DNA of 64,000 nt from Endozoicomonas sp965196975 (GCF_965196975.1 NZ_OZ239981.1:3658001-3722000), one strand, 5' to 3'. Shown: positions 45,547 to 55,556, counted from the stretch's first letter. A program made the numbers and translations. The notes: generated by a model from the letters alone, not told the origin.

Positions 45547-45954
45547 TTACTTAGTGCTTTCAGAGTTGTTGGAGCCACTGCTCTCAACGGGCTGAGACTC
45601 TAACACAGGCGCATCGCTTTCGGTAGTACTTTCTAAAGCATCTACCGAAAATGGCGCATCATTAGCAGGTACAATCTGCTCAATCTGAACAGAGGGTAAA
45701 CCGGCATCTGCAACACCATCAGCTTTCTGCCTGGCCATCATCGCCAGACCAATACTGGTGACAAAAAATACCGTCGCCAGTATCGCTGTTGTTCGACTCA
45801 AGAAATTAGCTGAGCCCTGACTTCCAAACACCGTTTGAGAAGCCCCTGAGCCAAAACTGGCTCCTGTTTCTGCACCTTTGCCCTGCTGTAGCATGATCAG
45901 AGCGATCACACCAACAGCTACCAGCACGTGCACAAGAAGAATAATGGTTTCCAT
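45547..45954 (-). CDS. secG: Protein-export membrane protein SecG
   Basis: 135 residues from ATG 45954 (METIILLVHVLVAVG), chosen over a start 21 nt earlier that overlaps tpiA and adds residues not seen in SecG. Two membrane helices flank the conserved IMLQQGKGAETGASFGSGAS loop; the second is RTTAILATVFFVTSIGLAMM. The acidic Ser/Glu-rich C-terminal tail is normal in gammaproteobacteria. Accessory subunit of the SecYEG translocon. Directly after tpiA, ahead of tRNA-Leu. Confidence 0.94.
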   Translation of the reverse strand: METIILLVHVLVAVGVIALIMLQQGKGAETGASFGSGASQTVFGSQGSANFLSRTTAILATVFFVTSIGLAMMARQKADGVADAGLPSVQIEQIVPANDAPFSVDALESTTESDAPVLESQPVESSGSNNSESTK

Positions 45955-45956
45955 TA

Positions 45957-46703
45957 CTAGCCCGCAGCGTGACAAATCACCTTGAAATCAGCAGCTATCA
46001 GCGAAGCACCACCGATCAGACCACCATCTACATCAGGCTGGCTCATCAGTTCTGCTGCGTTGTCAGCCTTCATGCTACCACCATACAGAACACGCGTTCT
46101 GTCCGCCATGGACGGATCGCTCTCTGCCAGCAGCGCACGAATGTCAGCATGAACTTCCTGCGCCTGTTCTGGTGTTGCAGTCAGACCAGTGCCGATAGCC
46201 CAAACCGGTTCATAGGCAATTACAAAATTAGCCAGACGCTCCGAGCCTGCAGCCCGAAGCACAGTATTTATCTGATGAGCAACCACTTTCATAGTGTCAC
46301 CAGATTCGCGCTCAGACAGGGTCTCGCCAACACAAAGGACGGGAACCAGACCCTGATCAACCAGAGCACAGAATTTCGCTGCCACATCAGCATCCGTTTC
46401 TCCAAACAGAGAACGACGCTCAGAGTGGCCAATCAATACATATTCACAGCCAAGGTCTTTGGCCATCAGAGGAGAGATCTCACCAGTATAGGCACCTGAC
46501 AACTGATCGGAGACATTCTGCACACCGAACTTAACAGATGAACCATTCAACAGATCGCGAACCTGCTGAACATATACGCTAGGTGGAAAAACGAGCACCT
46601 CAGCCTTGGTTTCAAGCCCAGAAAGGATTCCATCAACAAGCTCACGGATACTGTCTGAAGATCCGTTCATCTTCCAGTTTCCGGCTACCAGTGGCTGACG
46701 CAT
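45957..46703 (-). CDS. tpiA: Triosephosphate isomerase
   Basis: 248 residues, TIM barrel interconverting dihydroxyacetone phosphate and glyceraldehyde 3-phosphate. GNWKMNG (catalytic Lys), IGHSERR (catalytic His), AYEPVWAIGTG (catalytic Glu and flexible loop 6) and LYGGSM (phosphate binding) are all present. Operon tpiA-secG-tRNA-Leu. Confidence 0.97.
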   Translation of the reverse strand: MRQPLVAGNWKMNGSSDSIRELVDGILSGLETKAEVLVFPPSVYVQQVRDLLNGSSVKFGVQNVSDQLSGAYTGEISPLMAKDLGCEYVLIGHSERRSLFGETDADVAAKFCALVDQGLVPVLCVGETLSERESGDTMKVVAHQINTVLRAAGSERLANFVIAYEPVWAIGTGLTATPEQAQEVHADIRALLAESDPSMADRTRVLYGGSMKADNAAELMSQPDVDGGLIGGASLIAADFKVICHAAG

Positions 46704-46919
46704 ACCGCTTACCTCTTTGATCGCGAGGCCGGAATACTAACCCGAATGCTGTCAACATACAATAAGTCAAGTGATTCACACACCCTGCGCAAACCACTGA
46801 AAACAACCAAAATCTGTGCCATTGTTTGGTCTATATTCTTATAGTCATCTTGATGAGTCTGGTAAGAGTACAGTAGAGCCTCAATTCAATTTAGCTAGCA
46901 AAGGGCTGAGTTTCCAGAA

Positions 46920-47480
46920 ATGGATATTATTAGCGCATCTTCAGGAACATCAAATAACAGTCAAAAAGAGCCTGAGCAACGTGAAACTGTCCATATTAAT
47001 ATGGATAAGCTTAAGGCTAACCAATTTCGCTGACCAAAACTCTGTGAGAAAGTCATCCCATATATCAACAACCCCGTTACCATAGGTTTTGCTGCTGTCG
47101 GCTTGATGTTTGGAGGGGCAGCAGCCAGCCTGATCTGGAAAGCATCAATCCCACACATTCTGGCAGGAATACCTACGGGCGGCCTGGCCGGAACGACTCT
47201 TGGTTCACTGACGGATAGAGTAATCAGGTTCTGTGGCGGCCTCAAGCCAACTATTTGCCCAACAAAAACACCCCAGCATGCAAAACAGACTCCAGTACCT
47301 CCAAGATCTCAAGTTATTGAGCAAAGCCCTACTCAGGTAAAATACACCGCTGCTCCGGCCTCCTCTGACTCCAGCCAATCAAAAAAGGTAGTGATCATAA
47401 TCCCTGAAAAAGAAGCACTGCTCCCTCATAAATACCCACAATACAAGCCCGAGCAGAAACCTGAAAAAGAAGAACAGTAA
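46920..47480 (+). pseudogene. Small membrane-protein gene with in-frame TGA at codon 38
   Basis: ATG 46920 opens MDIISASSGTSNNSQKEPEQ and, in one continuous frame of 187 codons, meets a single TGA at 47031-47033 before continuing PKLCEKVIPYINNPVTIGFA, a hydrophobic Gly/Ala-rich stretch (GFAAVGLMFGGAAASLIW, HILAGIPTGGLAGTTLGSL) and a Pro/Lys/Glu-rich tail to TAA 47480. The same frame on both sides of the stop suggests a recent nonsense mutation, or read-through. No ribosome-binding site is evident. No known family. It sits in a gap between glmM and tpiA, usually adjacent genes. Confidence 0.6.
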
Positions 47481-47500
47481 AACGTGAGCACCGCCCGTCT

Positions 47501-48838
47501 TCAGCACATTTCACGCTCAACTATTTTGGCCAGTTTCTCAACCTGTGCTTTTACCTGCTCAGCGTCTTCACCTTCAACCATCACCCGAATGACCGGTTCT
47601 GTTCCTGAAGGCCTCAGAAGAACACGACCTTTTCCAGCCATCTCTTCCTCTGCTTTTCTTACTGCCTCAACAATACCGGGAACGGTGTCGGTATCCCGCT
47701 TATGCTGAACCCGGACATTGATCATGACTTGTGGATAAAGCGTAATCGTACCCACCATTTCTGACAGGGACTTTCTCGCCGTCTGCATGGCTTTCAACAC
47801 TTTCAGTGCCGATACAATGCCATCGCCGGTGGTAGATGCATCACGGCAGATAATATGGCCGGAAGACTCACCACCCAACTGCCAGTCATTGGCTATCAGG
47901 AGCTCATTGACATAGCGGTCACCAACATTGGCTCTGGCAAAGGGAATACCCGCAGCCTCAAGCGCTTTTTCCATCCCCAGGTTAGTCATCAACGTACCCA
48001 CGACACCACCATTCAAGACCCCTCTGGAATGGCGATCCATGGCAATAATAAAGAGCAGCTGATCACCATCAACGATTTCCCCTTTATCGTCCACCATAAT
48101 GACCCTGTCACCATCACCGTCAAAGGCGATACCCAAGTCTGCCCCTGTTTCTTTAACCTTGGCAGCCATACCTTCTGGTTTGGTAGAGCCTGCATTCTCA
48201 TTGATATTGACACCATCTGGACTGGTGCCCATTGCAATAACTTCAGCACCCAGTTCACGGAAAACCGCGGGCCCAACCTGATAGGTTGCTCCGTGACCGG
48301 CATCGATCACAAGTTTCATACCACGCAAATCAAGTTGCTGGGAAGTGCTGCCTTTACAGTACTCAATGTACCGGCCGGCCGCATCATTCATCCGAGTCAC
48401 TTTGCCCAGACTCTGTGAATCAACCACCTCAATCTTTGACTCGAGCAGCGACTCGATCTTCAGCTCAACCTCATCGGATAATTTGGTACCATCACCAGCA
48501 AAAAACTTTATACCATTGTCGTAAAATGGGTTATGGGAGGCACTGATAACAATACCCGCCTGACCATTAAAGGTCCGGGTCAGATAGGCAATAGCCGGGG
48601 TTGGCATTGGGCCGGTCAGGACAACATCGATACCAGCAGCAGACAGACCTGCCTCAAGTGCGGACTCAAACATGTAGCCAGAAATTCGGGTATCTTTGCC
48701 AATGATGACCTTCCCTTCTCCTTCTTCAGCAAGAACTCGGCCAGCGGCCCAACCCAGCTTAAGAACAAAATCCGGCGTAATTGGAAATTCACCAACCTTT
48801 CCTCGAATTCCATCGGTACCAAAATATTTGCGCGCCAT
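47501..48838 (-). CDS. glmM: Phosphoglucosamine mutase GlmM
   Basis: 445 residues. Converts glucosamine-6-phosphate to glucosamine-1-phosphate on the way to UDP-GlcNAc for peptidoglycan and LPS. KYFGTDGIRGKVG N-terminus, active-site serine in VISASHNPFYDNG, metal loop IAFDGDGDRVIMVD, sugar loop GGESSGHIIC, and phosphate-binding RPSGTEPVIRVM. Full length. In the folP-glmM-tpiA order usual for the group. Confidence 0.97.
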   Translation of the reverse strand: MARKYFGTDGIRGKVGEFPITPDFVLKLGWAAGRVLAEEGEGKVIIGKDTRISGYMFESALEAGLSAAGIDVVLTGPMPTPAIAYLTRTFNGQAGIVISASHNPFYDNGIKFFAGDGTKLSDEVELKIESLLESKIEVVDSQSLGKVTRMNDAAGRYIEYCKGSTSQQLDLRGMKLVIDAGHGATYQVGPAVFRELGAEVIAMGTSPDGVNINENAGSTKPEGMAAKVKETGADLGIAFDGDGDRVIMVDDKGEIVDGDQLLFIIAMDRHSRGVLNGGVVGTLMTNLGMEKALEAAGIPFARANVGDRYVNELLIANDWQLGGESSGHIICRDASTTGDGIVSALKVLKAMQTARKSLSEMVGTITLYPQVMINVRVQHKRDTDTVPGIVEAVRKAEEEMAGKGRVLLRPSGTEPVIRVMVEGEDAEQVKAQVEKLAKIVEREMC

Positions 48839-49047
48839 AGCCGTTTACCAAAAAGTTCTGAAAGCAATAACCAGCAATCATCTCACTCATTCAAGTGAAC
48901 CACCAGTACCATTAAGTCATATTGAAAGGCGAAGAGCGTTTATGGAATGAGTGACATTGAAGGCTGATTCGTCAGTGACCACCCACCACTCCAGAAAACG
49001 GCATGGTATTTCCTGACTGGTGGGCTTTAAAAACTGGAGGGAGGAAA

Positions 49048-49893
49048 CTACGCTTCTTCAACAGCTTGCAGAAAACGGAGAACATCAACCGTCTCTCTGA
49101 CATCATGCACACGAATGATGTGAGCACCTGCCTGGGCAGCCAGCATGGCAGCAGCCAGACTTCCCGGGAGCCGGTCATCAGTATCCCGGTCTAGCGTTGC
49201 GCCAATAAAGGATTTTCTGGACATACCCGCAAACACAGGCAGGCCCAGCTCATGAAAGCGACGAAAGCCTTTCAGCATTTCCAGATCGTATACTGGCGTT
49301 TTACCAAACATCCCTCCACCAAAGCCAGGGTCAAGAATCAAGCGCTCCCTGACTATTCCAGCATTTTCACAACGCTCCACACAATCCATCAGGTACTGGC
49401 TTACCTCCTCAACAACGTCTCCGTAAACGGGCACAAACCCGGGCTCGGGCTGATCAACAAGAGAGTGCATTAGAATAATGGGAACATTGGTTTCCGCCGC
49501 AGCTTCCAGCGCTCCCTCACGATGCAATGCCCGTACATCATTAATAATCCCTGCACCCGCTTTTACCGCTTCTTTTATCACCAGGGGAGAGCTGGTATCA
49601 ATTGAGATGATGACATTGAAGCGTGATGCCAAGCCTTCGATAACAGGCAAAACCCGCTCTAGTTCCTGCTCCTGATTTGGCGCCCCTGACGCTCCAGGCC
49701 GTGTCGACTCACCGCCAATATCCAGAATATTGGCTCCATCTTTGATCATCTGCTCTGCTACATTCAGCCAGTTATCAGAACAGCGACTCCCTTCATAAAA
49801 AGAGTCTGGTGTAACGTTCAATACCCCCATCACCCTGGGCTTACTCAGATCAAGTATTTTCCCTGCACAATTCAACTTAAATTCGTTGCTCAT
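49048..49893 (-). CDS. folP: Dihydropteroate synthase
   Basis: 281 residues. Condenses p-aminobenzoate with dihydropterin pyrophosphate in folate synthesis; the target of sulfonamides. MGVLNVTPDSF (loop 1), ILDIGGESTRPGA (loop 2), the IDTSSP and IINDVRA strands, LILDPGFGGGMFGKT and AGMSRKSFIG are all intact. It sits between ftsH and glmM, separated from ftsH by a terminator. Confidence 0.97.
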   Translation of the reverse strand: MSNEFKLNCAGKILDLSKPRVMGVLNVTPDSFYEGSRCSDNWLNVAEQMIKDGANILDIGGESTRPGASGAPNQEQELERVLPVIEGLASRFNVIISIDTSSPLVIKEAVKAGAGIINDVRALHREGALEAAAETNVPIILMHSLVDQPEPGFVPVYGDVVEEVSQYLMDCVERCENAGIVRERLILDPGFGGGMFGKTPVYDLEMLKGFRRFHELGLPVFAGMSRKSFIGATLDRDTDDRLPGSLAAAMLAAQAGAHIIRVHDVRETVDVLRFLQAVEEA

Positions 49894-50033
49894 GAAAACT
49901 CCTCAGATCTACGGACAGTCAGACGTTTTTATTCACAGATGACCATCCTGATAAATCACTACCCCTGAAGTTGATATACCAAAAGCAGTTACAAAAGCAG
50001 ATAGCAATGAGGCATTTATAAGTACTGAAGGTA

Positions 50034-50061
50034 TAAAAAAGGGCAGGATAAACCTGCCCTT
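50034..50061 (-). terminator. Rho-independent terminator of ftsH
   Basis: On the minus strand AGGGCAGG/CCTGCCCT stem with a 5-nt loop is followed by TTTTTTAT, 25 nt after the ftsH stop. Confidence 0.85.
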
Positions 50062-50085
50062 CACAATCATAGACCCGACTTAAGA

Positions 50086-52062
50086 TCAGTGCTCCCCGGC
50101 AGGACCACCAATCGAACCGCCAGAATCTTTTTTATCACTGTCTTCAGTCTTATCATCAGCATCCACCTCTGGCTCATCGGTAGCTGCCTTAACACCACTG
50201 TCATCGTTATCCTCGTCACCCGAATCTTTTGGCGGGCGAACTTCACGACCAGACATGATGTCATCAATCTGGTCACTGTCGATGGTTTCGAACTGAATCA
50301 GAGCCTCGGCCATCTTGTCCAGTTTGTCACGGTTATCCACGAGGATCTGGTTAGCACGGGAATAGCACTCATCAACAACCCTGCGAACTTCCTCATCAAT
50401 AATCTTTGCCGTTTCACCGGAGACATTCATCCTGGAACCACCACTCCCGTAGTTTTTACCCAGGAAGACCTCACCCTCATCTTCATCATAAAGCAGCGGG
50501 CCAAGTTTTTCAGAAAGACCCCATTTAGTCACCATGCTTCTGGCAATCTGGGTAGCACGCTGGATGTCATTGGAGGCACCAGTAGTAACACCGTCTTTGC
50601 CCAGAGTCATTTCTTCCGCGATACGGCCACCAAACAGAGAGCAGATCTGGCTTAGCAGCGCCTGACGGCTCTGACTGTATCGATCTTCTTCAGGCAGAAA
50701 CATGGTAACACCAAGCGCCCGGCCTCGTGGAATAATGCTCACTTTATATACTGGATCATGGTCTGGCACCAATCGACCAACAATGGCATGACCGGCTTCA
50801 TGATAAGCGGTATTGCTCTTCTCCTTATCACTCATGACCATGGACTTACGCTCAGCACCCATCATGATCTTGTCTTTCGCCAGATCAAACTCTTTCTGAC
50901 CCACCGTGCGCTGGTTAGCTCGAGCGGCGAACAGCGCTGCTTCATTGACCAGGTTTGCCAGATCAGCACCAGAGAATCCTGGGGTACCACGAGCAATAAC
51001 CGAAGGTTTTACATTGTCTGAAACCGGAACCTTGCGCATATGCACTTTAAGGATCTGTTCACGACCACGAATATCAGGCAATCCAACGACAACCTGACGG
51101 TCAAAACGACCGGGACGCAGCAATGCAGGGTCCAGAACGTCGGGACGGTTGGTTGCCGCAATTACAATAATACCGTCGTTTGCCTCAAAGCCATCCATTT
51201 CAACCAGCAACTGGTTAAGCGTCTGCTCACGTTCATCATGACCACCACCCATACCAGCACCACGGTGACGACCGACAGCATCTATCTCGTCAATGAAGAT
51301 AATGCAGGGCGCCTGCTTCTTGGCCTGCTCAAACATGTCTCGGACACGTGAAGCACCAACACCCACAAACATTTCAACAAAGTCAGAACCGGAGATGGTA
51401 AAGAACGGAACCTTGGCTTCACCAGCAATCGCTTTGGCGATCAGGGTTTTACCGGTACCCGGAGGGCCAACCATGAGAACGCCGCGAGGAATACGCCCAC
51501 CCAGACGCTGGAATTTACCGGGATCTTTCAGAAAGTCGACCAGCTCCTGAACATCTTCCTTAGCTTCTTCAACACCAGCCACATCGGCAAATGTGGTTTT
51601 GATCTGATCTTCAGACAAAAGACGAGCCTTGCTTTTACCAAAGCTCATTGGGCCACCACGACCTCCACCACCACCCTGCATCTGGCGCATGAAGAACATA
51701 AAGACAGCAAGAATCACTAGGATCGGGAAGCTGGCTACCAGCAGCTGCGTCCAGATACTCTGTTTTTCAATAGGCTTGGACTCCACCTGAACTTTGCCAA
51801 GAAGGAGTTCATCCATCAGTTTGTTGTCCGGTACAGTGGGCGGCAAATTGGTTTCAAAGCGCTCACTGTTATTTAACATGCCAGTAATGGTAAAACCATC
51901 AATGACGACTTTACTGACCTGGCGATTTTCTACCATGCTGATGAAGTCAGAATATGCAACCTTCTGGGTAGACGACTGCATGCCATCGAAGTTTTTGAAG
52001 ACGGTCAATAGCACCAAGGCGATTATGACCCAGAGAATCAAATTTTTTGCCATATCATTCAA
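50086..52062 (-). CDS. ftsH: ATP-dependent zinc metalloprotease FtsH
   Basis: 658 residues, membrane-anchored AAA+ protease. Membrane helices at about residues 7-24 (LILWVIIALVLLTVF) and 105-127 (LVASFPILVILAVFMFFM) enclose a periplasmic domain. AAA+ module: Walker A GPPGTGKT, Walker B CIIFIDEID, FVGVGASRVRDMF pore region, second region of homology NRPDVLDPALLRPGRFD. Zinc site HEAGH with a distal Asp. The C-terminal 50 residues are acidic and Asp/Ser-rich. Start MNDMAKNLIL mirrors E. coli. Degrades LpxC, sigma-32 and misassembled membrane proteins in related bacteria. Confidence 0.97.
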   Translation of the reverse strand: MNDMAKNLILWVIIALVLLTVFKNFDGMQSSTQKVAYSDFISMVENRQVSKVVIDGFTITGMLNNSERFETNLPPTVPDNKLMDELLLGKVQVESKPIEKQSIWTQLLVASFPILVILAVFMFFMRQMQGGGGGRGGPMSFGKSKARLLSEDQIKTTFADVAGVEEAKEDVQELVDFLKDPGKFQRLGGRIPRGVLMVGPPGTGKTLIAKAIAGEAKVPFFTISGSDFVEMFVGVGASRVRDMFEQAKKQAPCIIFIDEIDAVGRHRGAGMGGGHDEREQTLNQLLVEMDGFEANDGIIVIAATNRPDVLDPALLRPGRFDRQVVVGLPDIRGREQILKVHMRKVPVSDNVKPSVIARGTPGFSGADLANLVNEAALFAARANQRTVGQKEFDLAKDKIMMGAERKSMVMSDKEKSNTAYHEAGHAIVGRLVPDHDPVYKVSIIPRGRALGVTMFLPEEDRYSQSRQALLSQICSLFGGRIAEEMTLGKDGVTTGASNDIQRATQIARSMVTKWGLSEKLGPLLYDEDEGEVFLGKNYGSGGSRMNVSGETAKIIDEEVRRVVDECYSRANQILVDNRDKLDKMAEALIQFETIDSDQIDDIMSGREVRPPKDSGDEDNDDSGVKAATDEPEVDADDKTEDSDKKDSGGSIGGPAGEH

Positions 52063-52244
52063 GGGGCTAACCTCTCTTGAGCGTACTTAAGCCTCAGGTA
52101 ATCGTTTATTTTGAGCACGTTCCCCTGGCTCGCTGGGATTATGTATTAATGCTTATCTGCAACGATACACGATCAGTGGACGGTGTGACAGTGATTGTCT
52201 TCTATCATGCTGATTAATGCATCCTATAATTTCAACGTTCCGTA

Positions 52245-52865
52245 TTATCCCCTGAAGCCGGTGGCCAGCAGATATACTTCTCTTGAGCGCGCCCTGGAAG
52301 CCGTCGGCTTTCGGGTTTGCACTTTATCAAAACTGGTTTTCATATCTTTCAGGTAGGCATCAAAGCCTTCACCCTGAAATACCTTGACCAGAAAAACACC
52401 TCCTTTACGCAATACCTGTCTGGACAGATCCAGTGCCAGCTCAACAAGATACATGGCATTGGGCTGATCAACAGACAGCGCTCCACTCATATTGGGGGCC
52501 ATATCGGAAATTACAAGGTCTACCCTATCAGAACCGATGGTTTCAAGTATTTGCTCCAGCACGGCATCTTCAGTGAAGTCACCCTGGACAAAATCAACTC
52601 CGGCAATGGGATCCATTGGCAGAATATCTGATGCAACCACCCGCCCCTGATCGCCTACCAACTCAACAGCCACCTGAGACCAACCTCCGGGAGCCGCACC
52701 AAGGTCAACCACTTTGATGCCAGGACGAAAGAGTTTATCTTTCTCCTGAATTTCCAGAAGTTTATAACTGGCTCTGGATCGCCACCCATCTTTTTGCGAC
52801 TGCTTTACATAATGGTCATCAAAGTGCTCTTTCAACCAGCGACCACTACTTTTGGATCTCGCCAT
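52245..52865 (-). CDS. rlmE: 23S rRNA 2'-O-methyltransferase RlmE (FtsJ)
   Basis: 206 residues. Methylates the 2'-O of U2552 in the ribosomal A-loop. Lys in SRASYKLLEI, SAM motif VVDLGAAPGGWSQ, VISDMAPNMSG (Asp), GGVFLVKVFQG (Lys) and the C-terminal SREVYLLATG (Glu) give the K-D-K-E tetrad. Upstream of ftsH on the same strand, the conserved order. Confidence 0.96.
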   Translation of the reverse strand: MARSKSSGRWLKEHFDDHYVKQSQKDGWRSRASYKLLEIQEKDKLFRPGIKVVDLGAAPGGWSQVAVELVGDQGRVVASDILPMDPIAGVDFVQGDFTEDAVLEQILETIGSDRVDLVISDMAPNMSGALSVDQPNAMYLVELALDLSRQVLRKGGVFLVKVFQGEGFDAYLKDMKTSFDKVQTRKPTASRARSREVYLLATGFRG

Positions 52866-53195
52866 AATCTTTTTGCAAATTGCCTAAATAAGCTCGAAAG
52901 CTGTTTGAACAACCTCGAACCGAAAACCGAAAGGGATAAAAAGTTTACGTCTGAAAAAACTGAGATTTCCATCAGCATGAAAAGTGAATGCATGTGAATA
53001 ATATCTTATACAAGATAGCTGTGACAGCAGAAGAAGGTAAAAGATTAAGAGGCCAATTAGGTAGTAGTGTCCATCAACAACTCACACAAACCGCACTTTT
53101 CATAATAACCACAGGCTTTACTTGATATTTCTGTATAAAAACCCGCGACAACCATTCTGACCACCACCTATAGCGTCGATTAAATACTTAATCAC
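52866..53195. other. Intergenic region between rlmE and kch
   Basis: 330 bp. No gene supported; one 67-codon plus-strand frame here and in rlmE is a shadow. It should contain the rlmE-ftsH promoter on the minus strand, but no unambiguous -35/-10 pair was picked. Confidence 0.4.
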
Positions 53196-54404
53196 TCAGG
53201 TCTTATCGAATAGCCCGTGACCGGATGTCAGCAGCATGGAAGTCAACTTTTCATGATCGAGAGTTTCCCCGCTAAGCACACAGGCTAGAATTTCACTGCC
53301 AAACAGTTGAGGCGAGAGGATGACATCCGCCTTTACCTGCTTAATTTTATTCATATTTTTTGCATCATTCACAACAAGAACGGTTCTGATACCAGGATTC
53401 ATTTCCCTGGCCGTCAGCACAATAAAAGCGTTTGCCGCATCATCATCAGTAAGCGCTAACAAAGCGCGACACCCCATCAATCCAGCACTTTCCAGCACAG
53501 CATTATCTGTGCTGTCACCGGAAATCAGATCCAGTTTTTGCCCGGCTTTCTGCTCTATTTGAGGAAACTCATCTTCCGGGCGTATGGTGACCACGGTTAA
53601 ATCAAGCCCCCTTTGAATCAACTGACTGATCGTCCCTATCGCCAGGATAGAGGTACCACAGACAATAAAGTGGTCTGTCTTTTTCATAGCCTGCTCTCTA
53701 CCTTTTACCAGTTTACCAATACCACTGCGAATTACAGGGCCAAAAACTGTGGTAAGCGAGGTCGCAAACACAGTAATGCCAGCAATAATCATTGAGACAG
53801 TAAACAGTCGGGCTGGCTCTGTTTTTGGAATAATGTCTCCGTACCCAACCGTCGTCATTGTCACAATGGAAAAATAAAAAGCCGTAACCAGACTATCAAT
53901 TTCTGGTGAAAAGCCACTACCGAAATAAAGTGAGCCGTAACTGGCATAAAACAGAAGAATTGAGAAACTGATAATGGCAAAAATACCGCCGGCGGTAGCA
54001 CTGGAACGATTAAAGTCTTTTCCCAAAAATAAAACTCCTACGAGAGTCACTGCACAAAAGAGTGTTCGGCTACGTAAGAGAGGGTAAAAATGCATGGTAA
54101 ATGCCAGCGTAATGATTAGAAGAAACACACTGACTGCCCAGGCAATTCTTGCACGAAACAACATACCCAGTGCATTCAACATTAAAAAAACACCGAGTAA
54201 AAACCAAGGACCATCAGCCACATCAGCCCAATCGACATCAACAAGATTATTAATCTGAAAAAGATCCAGAAGATTAACCGGCATTCCCCAGATGGTTTTA
54301 AAAATCAGCAAGCCATTGGCAAAAACGGCAAAGGCCGCAACCGAATGCCTGAACTCAACCCAGAGGTTGACCAGCTGCCCCCATACATGAGTGTAATAAG
54401 CCAA
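53196..54404 (-). CDS. kch: Kch-type potassium channel with RCK domain
   Basis: 402 residues. Six hydrophobic segments in the first 220 residues, pore loop with the K+ selectivity filter TMTTVGYGDIIP, then a cytosolic RCK/TrkA-N domain (HFIVCGTSILAIGTISQLIQ) and SPQLFGSEILACVLSGE. The C-terminal block NKIKQVKADVILSPQLFGSE closely follows E. coli Kch. It stands between rlmE and yhbY, which are adjacent in pseudomonads, so it is an insertion into an otherwise conserved cluster. Confidence 0.92.
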   Translation of the reverse strand: MAYYTHVWGQLVNLWVEFRHSVAAFAVFANGLLIFKTIWGMPVNLLDLFQINNLVDVDWADVADGPWFLLGVFLMLNALGMLFRARIAWAVSVFLLIITLAFTMHFYPLLRSRTLFCAVTLVGVLFLGKDFNRSSATAGGIFAIISFSILLFYASYGSLYFGSGFSPEIDSLVTAFYFSIVTMTTVGYGDIIPKTEPARLFTVSMIIAGITVFATSLTTVFGPVIRSGIGKLVKGREQAMKKTDHFIVCGTSILAIGTISQLIQRGLDLTVVTIRPEDEFPQIEQKAGQKLDLISGDSTDNAVLESAGLMGCRALLALTDDDAANAFIVLTAREMNPGIRTVLVVNDAKNMNKIKQVKADVILSPQLFGSEILACVLSGETLDHEKLTSMLLTSGHGLFDKT

Positions 54405-54508
54405 AACTTCACCTGAACTTTATTACCAGTAGCACAGACTAGATTAGGCCATGATGATTCAGCTTGAGAACTAATGCACTCTTACAACAGCCTGATGGAA
54501 GCCCTGTA

Positions 54509-54742
54509 TTAAAATACGGGCATCCCGGTGTAAATAGACAGACTTCCATCAACTGCCAGAAAACGATAGCATGCGCTACCAGAAGCCTGAATATGTTGTC
54601 GAGTATGTATCCTGCCAACTACCATGAGTAGCCCAAGGGCATTGCGCATTAACCCATTCTCTTCGACATCCAGCCTGCGGCAGAAAAGAGGCACTTCTCT
54701 GCTCCCAATCTGTATTAACGAAAACTTCTCCGGAAAAATCAT
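54509..54742 (-). CDS. Possible small protein, weakly supported
   Basis: 77 codons. The translation has a mixed, protein-like composition with a central hydrophobic GLLMVVG, but no recognised motif, no ribosome-binding site, and it lies over the probable yhbY promoter region. It may be spurious. Confidence 0.25.
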   Translation of the reverse strand: MIFPEKFSLIQIGSREVPLFCRRLDVEENGLMRNALGLLMVVGRIHTRQHIQASGSACYRFLAVDGSLSIYTGMPVF

Positions 54743-54808
54743 GTCATACCATCATTAGAAGTCGTGTATGACGATTCGTTATTGAAGATATCATCAGGAA
54801 TAGCAAAC

Positions 54809-55120
54809 ATGAGCTTGAATGCAGCAAAAAAGAAGCATTTTCGTACCATCGGTCACAACCTGAACCCGGTCGTCATCGTGGCTGACAAGGGATTAACCGA
54901 TGGAGTGGTTGAAGAAACACTCAGAGCGCTGAATGACCATGAACTGATTAAGGTCAAAGTTGCCATTGCTGACCGTGAGGTTCGCCAGCAACTGATCAGC
55001 GAGCTGATCAGCGCCACCAATTCCGACCTTATTCAAACCATTGGTAAAATCGCGCTGATTTTCAAAGCAGCCGACAAGCCTAACCCAGCCCTTTCTAATT
55101 TGTTGAGAGTACAGGGCTGA
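54809..55120 (+). CDS. yhbY: RNA-binding protein YhbY (CRM domain)
   Basis: 103 residues from ATG 54809 (MSLNAAKKKHFRTIGHNLNP), preceded by AGGA; the longer frame from 54764 adds 15 residues absent in the family. CRM domain with the GLTDGV loop and ELIKVKVAIADREVRQQ. Associates with pre-50S ribosomal particles. Divergent from rlmE-ftsH as usual. Confidence 0.94.
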   Translation: MSLNAAKKKHFRTIGHNLNPVVIVADKGLTDGVVEETLRALNDHELIKVKVAIADREVRQQLISELISATNSDLIQTIGKIALIFKAADKPNPALSNLLRVQG

Positions 55121-55126
55121 GAGACT

Positions 55127-55153
55127 AAAAAGGCCGCAATAGTGGCCTTTTCT
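55127..55153 (+). terminator. Rho-independent terminator of yhbY
   Basis: Stem AAAAGGCC/GGCCTTTT with an 8-nt loop ending in a T-run, directly after the yhbY stop. Symmetric enough to serve the convergent gene as well. Confidence 0.75.
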
Positions 55154-55175
55154 TCACATCTGTGTCAATGGATAG

Positions 55176-55556
55176 CTAATGTCCTGCTACCTTTGCAGCC
55201 AGCATTGCCTGTAGTGTGTAAATATTTGTCTTGCTAGTAAACTCCATCTGCATTGGCTCTGGCTGGCCTGAAATCCATATTTTCAGCTCAGCATCCAGAT
55301 CAAAATGGCCAGCAGACTCAACAGTGTACATAGTGATCGACTTGTAAGGAATTGAACGATACTCAACCTTGCGCCCAGTAAGTCCCTGTTTATCAATCAG
55401 TATCAAACGATGATTGGTTAAAATCACCATATCCCGAATAAGCTTGTAGGCCAGCTCTACCGATTCGGATGGATTGAGAATGGTGGCCAGATCTTCCATT
55501 GCTTCTGCTTTAGTCATCTCTCCTGCATTACCCAGCAGGGCATCAAACAGACCCAT
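55176..55556 (-). CDS. Bacterial PH-domain protein (PF08000 type)
   Basis: 126 residues. ELAYKLIRDMVILTNHRLIL then DKQGLTGRKVEYRSIPYKSI and the FDLDAELKIWISG strand are the bPH_1 signature. Small soluble proteins of this type are widespread; function unknown. Convergent with yhbY. Confidence 0.85.
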   Translation of the reverse strand: MGLFDALLGNAGEMTKAEAMEDLATILNPSESVELAYKLIRDMVILTNHRLILIDKQGLTGRKVEYRSIPYKSITMYTVESAGHFDLDAELKIWISGQPEPMQMEFTSKTNIYTLQAMLAAKVAGH

